Of a stretch of 64,000 nt of DNA, positions 18,017-26,791 are shown in pieces. A program made the position numbers and the translations under genes. Position 1 is the stretch's first letter. Each line of letters starts with the position of its first letter. This DNA is from Candidatus Saccharimonadota bacterium. GTDB lineage: Bacteria > Patescibacteriota > Saccharimonadia > Saccharimonadales > Saccharimonadaceae. The stretch lies in assembly GCA_905373795.1 (NCBI GenBank), contig CAJPUO010000003.1, forward strand, positions 54,930 to 118,929, given 5' to 3'. Under the pieces are notes generated by a model. It saw only the letters and a list, made by a program, of their open reading frames with translations. It was not told the DNA's origin and did not search any database.

Positions 18017-18613
18017 TTACTCGCTCACGCCCAGCTCGATTCGCCTAAACTGGCGCACCACGATGTTCTCGCCGAGTTTAGCAATCGCTTCCTTAACATG
18101 CTGCTCAACTGTCTTAGAATCGTCCAAGATGTATGCCTGGTTCATCAACACCTGTTCTACAAAATGCTTTTTCAATTGACCTTCAACGATTTTTTCGCGC
18201 ATTTCTTCAGGCTTGCTTGCTAGCGCCTCGCTAGCCATTAGCTCTGTCCTAACCCGCTCCATTTCCTCAGCCGGAATATCCGCCTCAGAAACATACTTCG
18301 GACTCATGGCTGCAATTTGCATAGCAATTTCGTGCGCCAACGTCTTGAAATCATCCAGCCGCGCCACGAAGTCGGTCTCACAGTTCACTTCAACCACCAC
18401 GCCAATTCGGCCCGAGTGAACATAGCCCTCAATCAAGCCTTCGCGCGCCTCGCGGTCGCCCTTTTTCTCTGCCTTGGTCAAGCCTTTCTTGCGCATCGCC
18501 TCCAGCGCCTTGTCAAAATCGCCATCAGTTTCGACTAGCGCCTTCTTTGCGTCAGTCAAGCCCACACCAGTTAATTCGCGCAGTTTTTTAATATCGTCAA
18601 CAGAAACGTTCAT
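18017..18613 (-). CDS. tsf: Translation elongation factor Ts
   Basis: 198 aa, the short form of EF-Ts. The N-terminal UBA-like domain has LRELTGVGLTDAKKALVETD. The core contains VEVNCETDFVARLDDFK, the TDFV motif that inserts into EF-Tu to release GDP. The C-terminal part has LMNQAYILDDSKTVEQHV. It starts one base after rpsB ends, the classic rpsB-tsf pair. Confidence 0.97.
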   Translation of the reverse strand: MNVSVDDIKKLRELTGVGLTDAKKALVETDGDFDKALEAMRKKGLTKAEKKGDREAREGLIEGYVHSGRIGVVVEVNCETDFVARLDDFKTLAHEIAMQIAAMSPKYVSEADIPAEEMERVRTELMASEALASKPEEMREKIVEGQLKKHFVEQVLMNQAYILDDSKTVEQHVKEAIAKLGENIVVRQFRRIELGVSE

Positions 18614-18614
18614 C

Positions 18615-19343
18615 CTATTTATCTCCCTTTTTTACTGACTTGTCTTCCTTTTTTGCTGCGCCAGCTCCCTCGGCTACTGCCTTGGCAAAGTAGCTTAATA
18701 GCAATTGGATACTCTTAATTGCATCATCATTGCCTGGGATAACATAATTGATACCGGTTGGATTGACATTAGTATCAACCACGGCAAACACTGGTATACC
18801 CAGAGCCTCTGTCTCGCGCACTGCATTCGCATCAGTCAGCGCGTCAACCACGACCACTGCGCCCGGCTTGCCCATCAAATTCTTGATGCCGCCGTACTTG
18901 AAATTCAGGTTGTCAATTTCCTCCTGGAAGCGCTGCACTTCCAGCTTGTTGTAGCGCTTCTCCAGATCACCCGACGCCATGCGCTTCTCAAAGTTTTTCA
19001 GCTTTTTAATTTGCTGGGCAATCGTCGCGCCGTTGGTTAGCATACCGCCAATCCAGCGTTCAACCACATACGGCTGATTGACACTCTCGGCCGCTTGGCG
19101 TACCACGTCCTTGGCTTGCTTTTTCGTACCGACGAACAGCACCTTTTTACCGCTAGCGGCGATTTTTGTCAGCTCCGGCAGTGCCTTCTCCAGCGCCTCA
19201 GCCGTCTTTGCCAAATCAATGATATGACTATCCTGGCGTTTTGAATGAATATACGGCGCCATCTTTGGGTGCCAGCGGCTAGTTTTGTGCCCAAAATGGA
19301 CACCAGCTTCAAACAAAGCTTTCATGTCTACTGCTACAGACAT
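18615..19343 (-). CDS. rpsB: 30S ribosomal protein S2
   Basis: 242 aa. S2 signatures are LFEAGVHFGHKTSRWHPKM near the N-terminus, VVERWIGGMLTNGATI in the middle, and VVVDALTDANAVRETEALG with GIPVFAVVDTNVNPTGINY later. The C-terminal tail is Lys-rich (KKEDKSVKKGDK). AAGGAG precedes the ATG. A promoter (TTGGAC, 17 bp, TACAAT) lies about 75 nt upstream, leaving a leader that could hold S2 autoregulation. Confidence 0.97.
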   Translation of the reverse strand: MSVAVDMKALFEAGVHFGHKTSRWHPKMAPYIHSKRQDSHIIDLAKTAEALEKALPELTKIAASGKKVLFVGTKKQAKDVVRQAAESVNQPYVVERWIGGMLTNGATIAQQIKKLKNFEKRMASGDLEKRYNKLEVQRFQEEIDNLNFKYGGIKNLMGKPGAVVVVDALTDANAVRETEALGIPVFAVVDTNVNPTGINYVIPGNDDAIKSIQLLLSYFAKAVAEGAGAAKKEDKSVKKGDK

Positions 19344-19447
19344 TAGGTTACTCCTTTTCCTCGCCCGCCGCTTTTGGAGCTGCGACGGACTGTGTCGTTA
19401 ATAATTAGTTACCTAATCATTGTAACACACTGGGGAATAGAGTCCAA
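19344..19447 (-). promoter_or_regulatory. rpsB promoter and leader
   Basis: TTGGAC (19442-19447) and TACAAT (19419-19424), 17 bp apart, form the best two-box promoter in the window. The roughly 70-nt transcribed leader has self-complementary stretches (GACACAGTCCGTCGCAG). This resembles rpsB leaders that bind S2, though I cannot confirm the fold. Confidence 0.6.
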
Positions 19448-19492
19448 AAACTTGTCCTAACTCGCCACATTGCGCACAAATACAGCTGCCAG

Positions 19493-20116
19493 CTATATAG
19501 CCGTAGAACTCTCTTCACGAGACGCTATGAACCTCCCTAGCTCTTGACTAAGGTTTAACGCCCTTTCCCCAAAAGGATGAAGTTCTACAACAACTATGTC
19601 ATCACCGCTTGTCTGGGCAATTTCAAAATAGTTAATTTTGTCGCCAGTCACAAAAACTCCCTTTATACAATTCACACCCCACTCCAAATCCCTTGCAGTC
19701 GAACTTGGCGCTGATTCACCAGGTAGATTTGCCGACAGCTTAAATAGCATGACAGAGCCAGTTTTCTTCCCTCTTGGCTCGCCAGATGTATGCGCATCAA
19801 AAGCCGTAACTGAGGTATTTAATTCTACTGGCATGCCGTAATAAGAACAAAGGACACATTCATGAGGTCTAAATAACTTTGCTTTTACACTATCACCGCC
19901 GCAAATCCCCGAAAGACCTGCCCCAAAGGTATTATCAAGTCCTTTACTAAGACTTGTTAACGCACGACCCATATTAACTTCCTCAGTGTTATCGGGTTGT
20001 TTCAGTATTTCAGTAATTGTCTGCGCTTCTTCTTTCTCCCCAGGTCGTCGAACCTCTTTCGCCATTAGTTCCCACAAGTTATATCCACTCAAAATAGAAG
20101 GCTGCTCACTATTCAT
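19493..20116 (-). CDS. Lineage-specific 'AKLF' family protein, copy 1
   Basis: 207 aa, no known family recognised. It shares a core with two neighbours (20262-20918 and 21502-22200): V-x-AKLF-x-P near residue 79, then V-x-AFDA near 102, GSV-x-LF near 119, GD-x-I-x-YF-x-I near 158, and a C-terminal ELGRFIASRE helix. The core looks like a compact beta domain without membrane segments or catalytic triad. The N-terminus (NSEQPSILSGYNLWELMAKE) is unique to this copy. GGAG precedes the ATG. Function unknown. Confidence 0.65.
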   Translation of the reverse strand: MNSEQPSILSGYNLWELMAKEVRRPGEKEEAQTITEILKQPDNTEEVNMGRALTSLSKGLDNTFGAGLSGICGGDSVKAKLFRPHECVLCSYYGMPVELNTSVTAFDAHTSGEPRGKKTGSVMLFKLSANLPGESAPSSTARDLEWGVNCIKGVFVTGDKINYFEIAQTSGDDIVVVELHPFGERALNLSQELGRFIASREESSTAI

Positions 20117-20261
20117 ATTTTATAACTCCACGCTTTTATATTAATCCTGAATATGCACAATTATAAATTTTTATATTTATCTTTTCAATAGCAGCAATTA
20201 ACTGTATTTCTATTGAGCTCTGTCTGGATATTGCCAATGAACGTTAGATTTTCGCGCATTA

Positions 20262-20918
20262 CTACGCCGCAACCGCATCCTCGCGCGATTTGAGGAATTT
20301 ATCGAGTTCGCCCTGCAGTCCTACCGCTTCTTTGCTTGACGGGTCAAATTCAATAATGACCGGATACATATAGCCTTCCTTTTTCGGAGCAAGCTGGAAA
20401 TATGTAATAGCATCATCTTTCACAACTGCGCCGTAGACGTCATTTTTATCCTGATCAGAGCCTGCCACCGTTGAAGGCGTAAAAGTCTCGCCAGCCGAAT
20501 CTTCCGACATATTAAACAATATTACTGAACCTTCCCGTTTTCTGGCAGTCCCGCTTTGATGAACGCCGCTTTCATAAACGTCAAAAGCCGCGATGGGAAC
20601 GGTCATTTCTGCTGGCACGATCTGGGAGTTGCCGTCAGAAAATTGGCGCGGATTGAACAGTTTTGCCCGAACAATATTGGTATAAGATGTAATTTTTAAT
20701 GTCAAATGAAATTGAAGATTCAGCGCAACATGAAGACCGTCCATCCGGCTATTACTGCGTACATAAAGATCTTCAACGCTGTCAGGCGATTCTAATACCG
20801 CATTAAGTCTTTCAATTCTTTCCCGACATTCCGTTTCGTTGTGTTCGGCTGATTCTCCTAAGTTATCTACATTGAGTGCACCAGATTCACAAACCGGCGG
20901 TTGAATACCTTTTTCCAT
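20262..20918 (-). CDS. Lineage-specific 'AKLF' family protein, copy 2
   Basis: 218 aa. The same core as copy 1: VRAKLFNPRQF, VPIAAFDVYESG, GSVILFNMSEDSAGE, DDAITYFQLAPK and LQGELDKFLKSREDA. Identity outside these blocks is low, so the copies have diverged strongly. The N-terminal 70 residues are acidic and variable. There is no signal peptide. Copies 1 and 2 are adjacent and codirectional; rpmE on the other strand separates them from copy 3. Confidence 0.65.
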   Translation of the reverse strand: MEKGIQPPVCESGALNVDNLGESAEHNETECRERIERLNAVLESPDSVEDLYVRSNSRMDGLHVALNLQFHLTLKITSYTNIVRAKLFNPRQFSDGNSQIVPAEMTVPIAAFDVYESGVHQSGTARKREGSVILFNMSEDSAGETFTPSTVAGSDQDKNDVYGAVVKDDAITYFQLAPKKEGYMYPVIIEFDPSSKEAVGLQGELDKFLKSREDAVAA

Positions 20919-21061
20919 AAAAAATAATAGACTCCCAGTTTTTCCTTATTATTAATCTGGACTATACGCTTTTCACTCTGTTTCGTCAAGCATTTTGACA
21001 TATTGCATGGATTTTGCAACAATTTGCAATCCGCCTGCTTTCCTGCTAAAATACTAGGGTT

Positions 21062-21439
21062 ATGAAAAGCAGTATTCACCCACAGAACTATCGCCCGGTC
21101 GTATTTAGCGACGATCAAGCGGGCTTCGCGTTCTTGACTCAGTCAACAGCGCAAACCACGGATACCATCGTTTGGGAAGATGGCAAGACTTATCCACTCG
21201 TCAAGGTGCACATCTCTAGCGCCTCGCACCCATTCTTCACCGGCGAAGAAAAGATCATCGACACCGAAGGTCGTGTTGACCGGTTTAAGGCACGCCAGGA
21301 GGCAGCCGCTAAACGCCGCGCCGAGCTGGCTAATAAGGCGAAAAAGCGCAACGCAGCCGCCGCAGCCAAAGCTCAGCAAACCGCCGCTAGCGGAGACGAC
21401 ACCAAATCAACGAAATCGTCTAAAAAGGCTAAGAAATAG
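21062..21439 (+). CDS. rpmE: 50S ribosomal protein L31, type B, with Ala/Lys-rich tail
   Basis: 125 aa. Residues 1-80 match type B L31: [49 protein letters not shown], and a GRVDRF motif. The zinc-binding cysteines of type A are absent, as expected for type B. The last 45 residues are an extension of Ala and Lys ([15 protein letters not shown], ending KSSKKAKK), longer than usual for the family. The promoter is TGCTAAAAT nine bases before the ATG. A good terminator follows. Confidence 0.9.
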   Translation: MKSSIHPQNYRPVVFSDDQAGFAFLTQSTAQTTDTIVWEDGKTYPLVKVHISSASHPFFTGEEKIIDTEGRVDRFKARQEAAAKRRAELANKAKKRNAAAAAKAQQTAASGDDTKSTKSSKKAKK

Positions 21440-21463
21440 CCGAAAAAAAACCAAACCTGCAAC

Positions 21464-21494
21464 AAAACACCTCCGCTCCTTGCCGAGGTGTTTT
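21464..21494 (+). terminator. Terminator after rpmE
   Basis: A 10-bp stem (AAAACACCTC with GAGGTGTTTT) and an 11-nt loop, followed by T residues, 24 nt beyond the rpmE stop. It lies between convergent genes and could serve both. Confidence 0.85.
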
Positions 21495-21501
21495 TACGCT
21501 G

Positions 21502-22200
21502 CTATTTTATACCAGCAAAGCCTAGCCACGGTATTCTTCGACGTTCGCGCGCTTTATCCTTGCGCGACTGCAAAAACATCGCTAACTCTGCGTCTAATGC
21601 GGCTGCCTGTTCACTGTTTGGATCAATTTTCTCAAAGTCAAAAAAGACAGGTGGCTTCCTAATGCCTTTGTGTGATATAGAGAACCACGTGATATCAGAA
21701 AGTTCACCAATATACACTCCTCCGCAGTAACAGTTTTCATCCCATTCCATATCCTGCGCTGTTAGTTCTGATTTATCAGCCAAATCCTCATCAGCCTTTA
21801 ATATAATAACCGAATCAATCAAATACTTCTCTCTACTATAGCTATTGTAATATTCACCATAGCAGCGCCTGCCCGTACCCTTGCGTTCGTAAGCGTCAAA
21901 AGCTATCACAGACATGCTGACTACTTTTCCGTCTTTGCGCTTAATTTGACGATATGGATTAAATAGCTTAGCCGTCACGTCAAATCTTGGTTCACTAAAA
22001 GGCGTATTATTCAAGGTCAGCCCCATCTTACCAATAGCAACACTAAGATGTCTTACAGAATCCCATGGATGAACTACCTCATAGCGCTCAGTCCTGTCCG
22101 GATGCCGCAACACCTCTTTAATACTGCGAATAAATTGCAGTTCCTCTTCAGTTTCGTGCGCACCCGCGTAGCCTTCAAAATTCTCCCTTGATCTATGCAT
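21502..22200 (-). CDS. Lineage-specific 'AKLF' family protein, copy 3
   Basis: 232 aa. It shows VTAKLFNPYRQ, SVIAFDAYERKGTG, DSVIILKADEDLADKSE, ITWFSISHKG and a C-terminal AELAMFLQSRKDKARERR helix. The order and spacing match copies 1 and 2. A Tyr/Ser-rich insert lies between the AFD and SVI blocks, and the basic C-terminal tail (RRIPWLGFAGIK) is unique. The longest frame begins with TTG at 22218. AGAGGT precedes the ATG at 22200, which is therefore preferred. Function unknown. Confidence 0.65.
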   Translation of the reverse strand: MHRSRENFEGYAGAHETEEELQFIRSIKEVLRHPDRTERYEVVHPWDSVRHLSVAIGKMGLTLNNTPFSEPRFDVTAKLFNPYRQIKRKDGKVVSMSVIAFDAYERKGTGRRCYGEYYNSYSREKYLIDSVIILKADEDLADKSELTAQDMEWDENCYCGGVYIGELSDITWFSISHKGIRKPPVFFDFEKIDPNSEQAAALDAELAMFLQSRKDKARERRRIPWLGFAGIK

Positions 22201-22325
22201 TGTATAATTACCTCTCAAAATTGTAATCTACAAATACCACAGCAACCCTCATTCTGTCAACCTTAACCGCCAAGCTCATCCCCTCCGCGAAAAACTAAGA
22301 GATAATATGCTATAATTCTATACAT

Positions 22326-23396
22326 ATGGCAAAGATTTCCCTCGATTTGGATGCTTTGAAAGCCGAACGCGCTAGCCTGGGCGATTTTTTAGCGCGTCCT
22401 GACGCTTACGGCTCGCCAGATTTTACCGTAAAAAATAAGCGGTTTTCAGAGCTGGAGACGCTTATTGCCAGGGGTGAAGAGCGGGCGGCATTGGAGCAAA
22501 ATCTACGTGACGCCAAAGAATTAGCGAATGACGGCGGAGAATTGGCAGAATTAGCGAAAGCTGAAATTACTGAAACAGAAGCGCGTCTGTCAGAGCTGGA
22601 AGAAGAATTATTTATCCTATTGACGCCAAAAGATCCGAACGACGAGAAAAATATCATCATAGAAATCCGTGCTGGCGCTGGTGGCGACGAAGCATCGTTA
22701 TTTGCAGCGGAACTGTACCGCATGTACCTCCGCTGGTGTGAGGCTAATGGTTATAAAACCGAGCTTATCAGCGAATCCGCCAACGACTCAGGCGGGTATA
22801 AAGAAGTTATTTTCATGGTCAAGGGCGACGCGCCATACGCCAAATTGAAATTTGAAGGCGGCGTCCACCGTGTCCAGCGCGTCCCGGTCACTGAAAACCA
22901 AGGCCGCGTCCACACCTCCACCGTCACCGTAGCGGTGCTGCCAGAAGCTGAGGAGACCGACATCGAAATCAACCCAAACGACCTGCGCGTTGACATTTAC
23001 CGCTCCAGCGGCCATGGCGGTCAGAGTGTCAACACCACTGACTCAGCAGTGCGCATCACTCACCTGCCGACTAGCATCATCGTCACTAACCAAGACGAAA
23101 AATCGCAGATCAAGAACCGCGAAAAAGCCATGAGCGTGCTGCGTTCACGCTTGCTGCAGATGAAAATTGACGAGGAAAATGCCAAGTTAAGCGCTGAACG
23201 GCGCTCATTAGTCGGCACTGGCGACCGCTCCGAAAAAATCCGCACCTACAACTTCCCGCAAGACCGCATCACCGACCACCGCATCCACTACAGCCGCAGC
23301 AATATCCCCGCGGCAATGAACGGGGATATTGACGATTTGATTGAGCAATTACAGCGGTATGAGCGGGAGTTGAAGGCAAAGAACGCCGAAAACTAA
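22326..23396 (+). CDS. prfA: Peptide chain release factor 1
   Basis: 356 aa. The GGQ catalytic loop is [17 protein letters not shown], near residue 235. The class I release factor fold includes [20 protein letters not shown] and [14 protein letters not shown]1 reads UAA and UAG. TGCTATAAT ends nine bases before the ATG, so the leader is about three bases long. In many bacteria prmC, which methylates this GGQ glutamine, follows directly; here about 2.5 kb of opposite-strand accessory genes lie between them. Confidence 0.97.
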   Translation: MAKISLDLDALKAERASLGDFLARPDAYGSPDFTVKNKRFSELETLIARGEERAALEQNLRDAKELANDGGELAELAKAEITETEARLSELEEELFILLTPKDPNDEKNIIIEIRAGAGGDEASLFAAELYRMYLRWCEANGYKTELISESANDSGGYKEVIFMVKGDAPYAKLKFEGGVHRVQRVPVTENQGRVHTSTVTVAVLPEAEETDIEINPNDLRVDIYRSSGHGGQSVNTTDSAVRITHLPTSIIVTNQDEKSQIKNREKAMSVLRSRLLQMKIDEENAKLSAERRSLVGTGDRSEKIRTYNFPQDRITDHRIHYSRSNIPAAMNGDIDDLIEQLQRYERELKAKNAEN

Positions 23397-23833
23397 GCTT
23401 CAGGCGACTCAGGACTAGATTGATCTTTTAGTTCGCGATACCTTTGCCAAAAATCATCCAGACCTTTTCCTTCTTTACAAGCCAAGGCAACTACCGCCCC
23501 GCCAGCTTCCAGTATATTTTCGGCGCGGCGTTGTTCTGATTCCTCTATACGTTCAAGATAAAGGTCTGGGAAATATCCTTCGCTCTCGGTAAGACGACGT
23601 CGTAATCTTGCAACCAGCAACTTACGAGTTTCATCAACACCCGATGCCACACGATATCGCGTACCAGTTTCATTGACAGCTTGCACAACAAGGGGTATTT
23701 CACTTTCGTCAAACGATTCTGCTACTGCTGCTTTATGGCTGAAACCTACAAGAGAAGCCCAGCTATCAATATCTCTACCTACTCTTGTTGTAACACTTCC
23801 GTCTTTCACTGTCTCTATTCCTTGTTTTCCCAT
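23393..23833 (-). CDS. Hypothetical protein with C-terminal 'GGAV' module
   Basis: 146 aa from the ATG at 23833, which follows an AAGGAAGTGAG ribosome site; a GTG at 23857 would add eight residues. Family not recognised. The last 60 residues ([40 protein letters not shown]) resemble the C-terminus of the metalloprotease at 24030-25058. The shared pattern is I-x(2,3)-GGAV-x-A, then GL-x(2)-F-x(2)-RY. No membrane or signal segment. It overlaps the prfA stop by four bases, tail to tail. Confidence 0.55.
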   Translation of the reverse strand: MGKQGIETVKDGSVTTRVGRDIDSWASLVGFSHKAAVAESFDESEIPLVVQAVNETGTRYRVASGVDETRKLLVARLRRRLTESEGYFPDLYLERIEESEQRRAENILEAGGAVVALACKEGKGLDDFWQRYRELKDQSSPESPEA

Positions 23834-23953
23834 CTCAAATCTCACTTCCTTGCCCACTATAATTTTATCAATGTTTCATATATTACTCTCTCTCTGGATT
23901 TGTCAAACAGTTTTACAATTTTTATCTTATTTTGCAAGAAATGAACTTCCCGT

Positions 23954-23984
23954 CCCGCCGCAATTTAGTGCCAAGCGCAGCGGG
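23954..23984 (-). terminator. GC hairpin after the metalloprotease gene
   Basis: CCCGC-CGC pairs with GCG-CA-GCGGG around a 13-nt loop, about 45 nt downstream of the stop at 24030. There is no U-tract, so this is a weak call. Confidence 0.3.
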
Positions 23985-24029
23985 ATTATATAAAACAAGC
24001 AGATATTACCATTAGCCATACTCTGGCAA

Positions 24030-25058
24030 TCAATGCCAGTCATAATGCCCATTTTCAATATCATAATATCGTTTACTGAACTCTCCCAATCCAATACCAC
24101 GTATAGAGCCAGGCACTATAGCCATCACCGCACCGCCATTCTCAATGGCTGTATCCGCATAGCCCATAAATCTATCAGTCTCTTCATTAATCGCTTCTAG
24201 TATATATTTATTTCTTACAGGCACTGCGCTTCTGGCTGATTTTGCACGTCCGCAACAAAATCTTTCAGCCCTTTTTATAGCAAGCATTTCAACTTCCTCC
24301 GGATCTGTTGTCGTATAACATGATAAGCCAAGCTGTCTGGCGGCTTCCTGCATCGCCCGCACCTTATGTTCGTCTCCCCCTGTCTGAACCGATGTCCAAG
24401 GGTGAGATAAAAACGGCGCTATCTCATTCTCGGGCTCAGCGCTTATGTGCCTAACAAACGCGTGGGGTAGCCACTCGCCTTTTTTCTCAGCCTCGCAGGC
24501 GCGCTGCTCCTCTGGACTATCATAGTATTTTTTCAAGGAAGTTCCCTTAAGATAAGCTGCCAAAGACGCCGCTGATAGATGACATAATGCTAGCAAGTCG
24601 CGAACTATACCACGTTTTTCTTCAGAATTAGTGTACATGCAGTATGGATAAACAAGACTTGACCTCCTCTTTCTCTCCAAATCAATCTTTCCGTCCATTA
24701 TATCCTTGACATGGCACAGTTCATGCCGCAAAGTAGCATCAAAATCAGTATAGTAGTCAGCTTCTACGACAACTTCGAGCCCCCTCTCATTACTTTCGTC
24801 TTTCCTCACATGACCGAGCTCAGCGCCTCTCAAATACGAAGGACTTTCAGCACCAGTAACAACTATTGATAAATCACCCCAGCGATCTCTGGGGATACCA
24901 GCATGCTCAAGATACTTTTTTAAGCTTTCTCCAGCAACATCAATAGTCTCGCCAAGCGCCAACTCAGCACCTAATTTACGATCAAACTTAACTCTCGGAA
25001 AATCACGCTTAACCCTTATATCTTTGTAATAAGGAAAGTCCATCCCCGGTTTATCCAT
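24030..25058 (-). CDS. HExxH zinc metalloprotease-like accessory protein
   Basis: 342 aa, soluble. The motif DATLRHELCHVKDIMDG (near 113) holds a zinc-protease HExxH. About 75 residues on, YYDSPEEQRACEAEKKGEW offers a Glu for the third zinc ligand, a layout seen in ImmA/SprT-like peptidases. Residues 40-70 (LKKYLEHAGIPRDRWGDLSI) are shared with the truncated relative at 25103-25612. The C-terminus carries the GGAV module also found in the gene at 23393-23833. An AGGAGA site supports the ATG at 25058; an ATG at 25070 is also possible. The substrate is unknown. Confidence 0.65.
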   Translation of the reverse strand: MDKPGMDFPYYKDIRVKRDFPRVKFDRKLGAELALGETIDVAGESLKKYLEHAGIPRDRWGDLSIVVTGAESPSYLRGAELGHVRKDESNERGLEVVVEADYYTDFDATLRHELCHVKDIMDGKIDLERKRRSSLVYPYCMYTNSEEKRGIVRDLLALCHLSAASLAAYLKGTSLKKYYDSPEEQRACEAEKKGEWLPHAFVRHISAEPENEIAPFLSHPWTSVQTGGDEHKVRAMQEAARQLGLSCYTTTDPEEVEMLAIKRAERFCCGRAKSARSAVPVRNKYILEAINEETDRFMGYADTAIENGGAVMAIVPGSIRGIGLGEFSKRYYDIENGHYDWH

Positions 25059-25102
25059 GCGTCTCCTCATGAACTTAAATTATACATTATGATAGTGAAA
25101 AG

Positions 25103-25612
25103 TCAATTTATCATCAGCACCGGTTCTGTTTCAAAAGCTTTTTCAGCCTTGCGGGCGCGCCGTTCTCTTTCGTCCCAATGATACCCCGCCAGATATACCC
25201 CCAAAGACGCCAAGCAGAAAGATGCCGTTACTGCGCAGGAAGTATTCACCAAGTAGTCTGCCGAGCCCGATTCAGTACTTATGGTGATCAAACTACCTGC
25301 AATAACAATCGCAAGAGCAAAAGAAAATGTCTCCTTAACAAGAGCTGCTTTACCCATTTTATACAGAGTCTCATTCCGCTGTGGAGCGCCTTTCTCTATC
25401 TCATCTTTGACGTGCTGCAATTCATGCCGCAAAACCGTATTAAAATCGCCGGCTCTTACTGCAACCTCAAACCCGCCGTCCTCGGTGGTATCAGTGCTGC
25501 CTGCAAAACTATCTGACAAATGAGGCGATTTCATATTGCTTGCAACAGTCAATGCTATGCCGTCCCATCGTTCTTCTGGTACGCCAATTTTTTCAAGAGT
25601 TTCGCGCAGCGC
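25103..25612 (-). pseudogene. 5'-truncated relative of the HExxH metalloprotease
   Basis: From 25612 the frame reads LRETLEKIGVPEERWDGIAL, clearly homologous to LKKYLEHAGIPRDRWGDLSI of the neighbouring metalloprotease, and continues to VLRHELQHVKDEIEKG (HExxH). The C-terminal half has two membrane segments (FSFALAIVIAGSLITIST and NTSCAVTASFCLASLGVYLA) instead of the GGAV module. No ATG or GTG opens it: an in-frame TAG at 25613-25615 precedes the homologous region, and the only possible start is TTG at 25552, inside it. About 45 N-terminal residues are missing, so it is probably a decayed or truncated paralog. Confidence 0.6.
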
Positions 25613-25653
25613 CTATTCGTTATTATATAAACTTACTCGCTACAGCGCCTATT
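25607..25653. repeat. 11-bp direct repeat at the truncation point
   Basis: CAGCGCCTATT occurs at 25607-25617 and 25643-25653, 36 bp apart. It brackets the junction between the broken metalloprotease relative and the 86-aa gene. Short direct repeats of this kind mark illegitimate recombination or slippage. Confidence 0.6.
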
Positions 25654-25893
25654 ACCCCGTCTTCGCTTCAACGCATTAACCACTTCATAATCGGCACCCA
25701 ACTCATCCGCCATCGTTAGTACATGGGCAGAATTATATGGATCTAACCCCCTAAGAGCAAGCTGAGATCGCAAGGCATCTGCTTTTTCTCCAGGCGACAA
25801 CATCTCACTATCATTTCTAGCGTCTGTTAAGTCCTCTCCTCCTTGATTTCCAAACGGTTTGATGAAATCAAGGTTATCTGATGGCTCTTTCAT
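25633..25893 (-). CDS. Hypothetical 86-aa protein
   Basis: Family not recognised. It is acidic at the start (EPSDNLDFIKPFGNQGGEDL) and helical and basic at the end (YEVVNALKRRRGNRRC). No membrane segment. GGAGAAA precedes the ATG and CATAAT lies upstream, so expression is plausible. It diverges from prmC with about 60 nt between the starts. It could be the remnant of a larger gene rearranged at the direct repeat downstream. Confidence 0.5.
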   Translation of the reverse strand: MKEPSDNLDFIKPFGNQGGEDLTDARNDSEMLSPGEKADALRSQLALRGLDPYNSAHVLTMADELGADYEVVNALKRRRGNRRCSE

Positions 25894-25954
25894 TGATTAT
25901 TTTCTCCACATTCATTATGAAATTTATTATCAATGGTGTATAATGTAGCATATA

Positions 25955-26791
25955 ATGCAAGAAAAGTCAACCATATCATTTTGGTTAAAAAATGCCGCCA
26001 AATCTCTGAAGGATGCCGGTATTCCCTCGGCGCGGCTGGACGCGGAATTAATCTTAGCCAATACCTTGCGGAAAAATCGGACATACCTTCATGCGCACCT
26101 GGACGAAGAGGTTGATCCGCGCAGAGTTGACATCGCTAATGCGCGGCTGGATCTGCGGCTGGATCGCGTGCCGATGGCCTATATTCTGGGCTATAAAGAA
26201 TTTTACGGGCGCAAATTTGCTGTTTCTCCCGCAGTATTAGTTCCCCGCCCCGAATCGGAGGATATGATTTCACTATTTCTGGACGCGACAGCCGGCGAAA
26301 TTGAACAGAAAGTATTGATCGACGTCGGGACTGGTTCGGGCTGCCTGGGGATTACAGCAGCGTTAGAGCGGACAAATATTTCCGTTATTTTATCAGACAT
26401 CAGCAAAGATGCGCTTCGAATTGCCGAAAAAAATGCCGATAATCACCGCGCCCGCGTAAAAATCCAGCAGCAATCGCTGCTGAACGGACAACTGGAGCCG
26501 GTGGATTATATTTTCGCCAATCTGCCGTACGTTGATAAGGATTGGGAGGTGTCGCCAGAACTTCAGTACGAGCCGAAAATCGCCCTTTTTACCAAGGATG
26601 GCGGACTAAAATTGATCCTTGAGCTTATCCAGCAAGCACCGCGCTGCTTAACTCCAAACGGACAATTGTTCATCGAAGCTGACCCAACACAGCACGAGCG
26701 AATAATACAAGCAGCCGCTAAGCAAAATTTTAAGTTAGCGGCGATTCAGCGTTATATTATCGTTTTACGATTTATAGGCAGCCAGCGTTAA
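25955..26791 (+). CDS. prmC: Release factor glutamine methyltransferase
   Basis: 278 aa. The N-terminal helical substrate domain (AAKSLKDAGIPSARLDAELI) is followed by a SAM-binding Rossmann domain (VLIDVGTGSGCLGITAALE). The catalytic motif is ANLPYVDKDW, with Leu in place of the first Pro of the usual NPPY. It methylates the GGQ glutamine of release factors. TATAAT lies ten bases before the ATG. The 3' end overlaps the convergent htrA gene by 27 bases. Confidence 0.92.
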   Translation: MQEKSTISFWLKNAAKSLKDAGIPSARLDAELILANTLRKNRTYLHAHLDEEVDPRRVDIANARLDLRLDRVPMAYILGYKEFYGRKFAVSPAVLVPRPESEDMISLFLDATAGEIEQKVLIDVGTGSGCLGITAALERTNISVILSDISKDALRIAEKNADNHRARVKIQQQSLLNGQLEPVDYIFANLPYVDKDWEVSPELQYEPKIALFTKDGGLKLILELIQQAPRCLTPNGQLFIEADPTQHERIIQAAAKQNFKLAAIQRYIIVLRFIGSQR

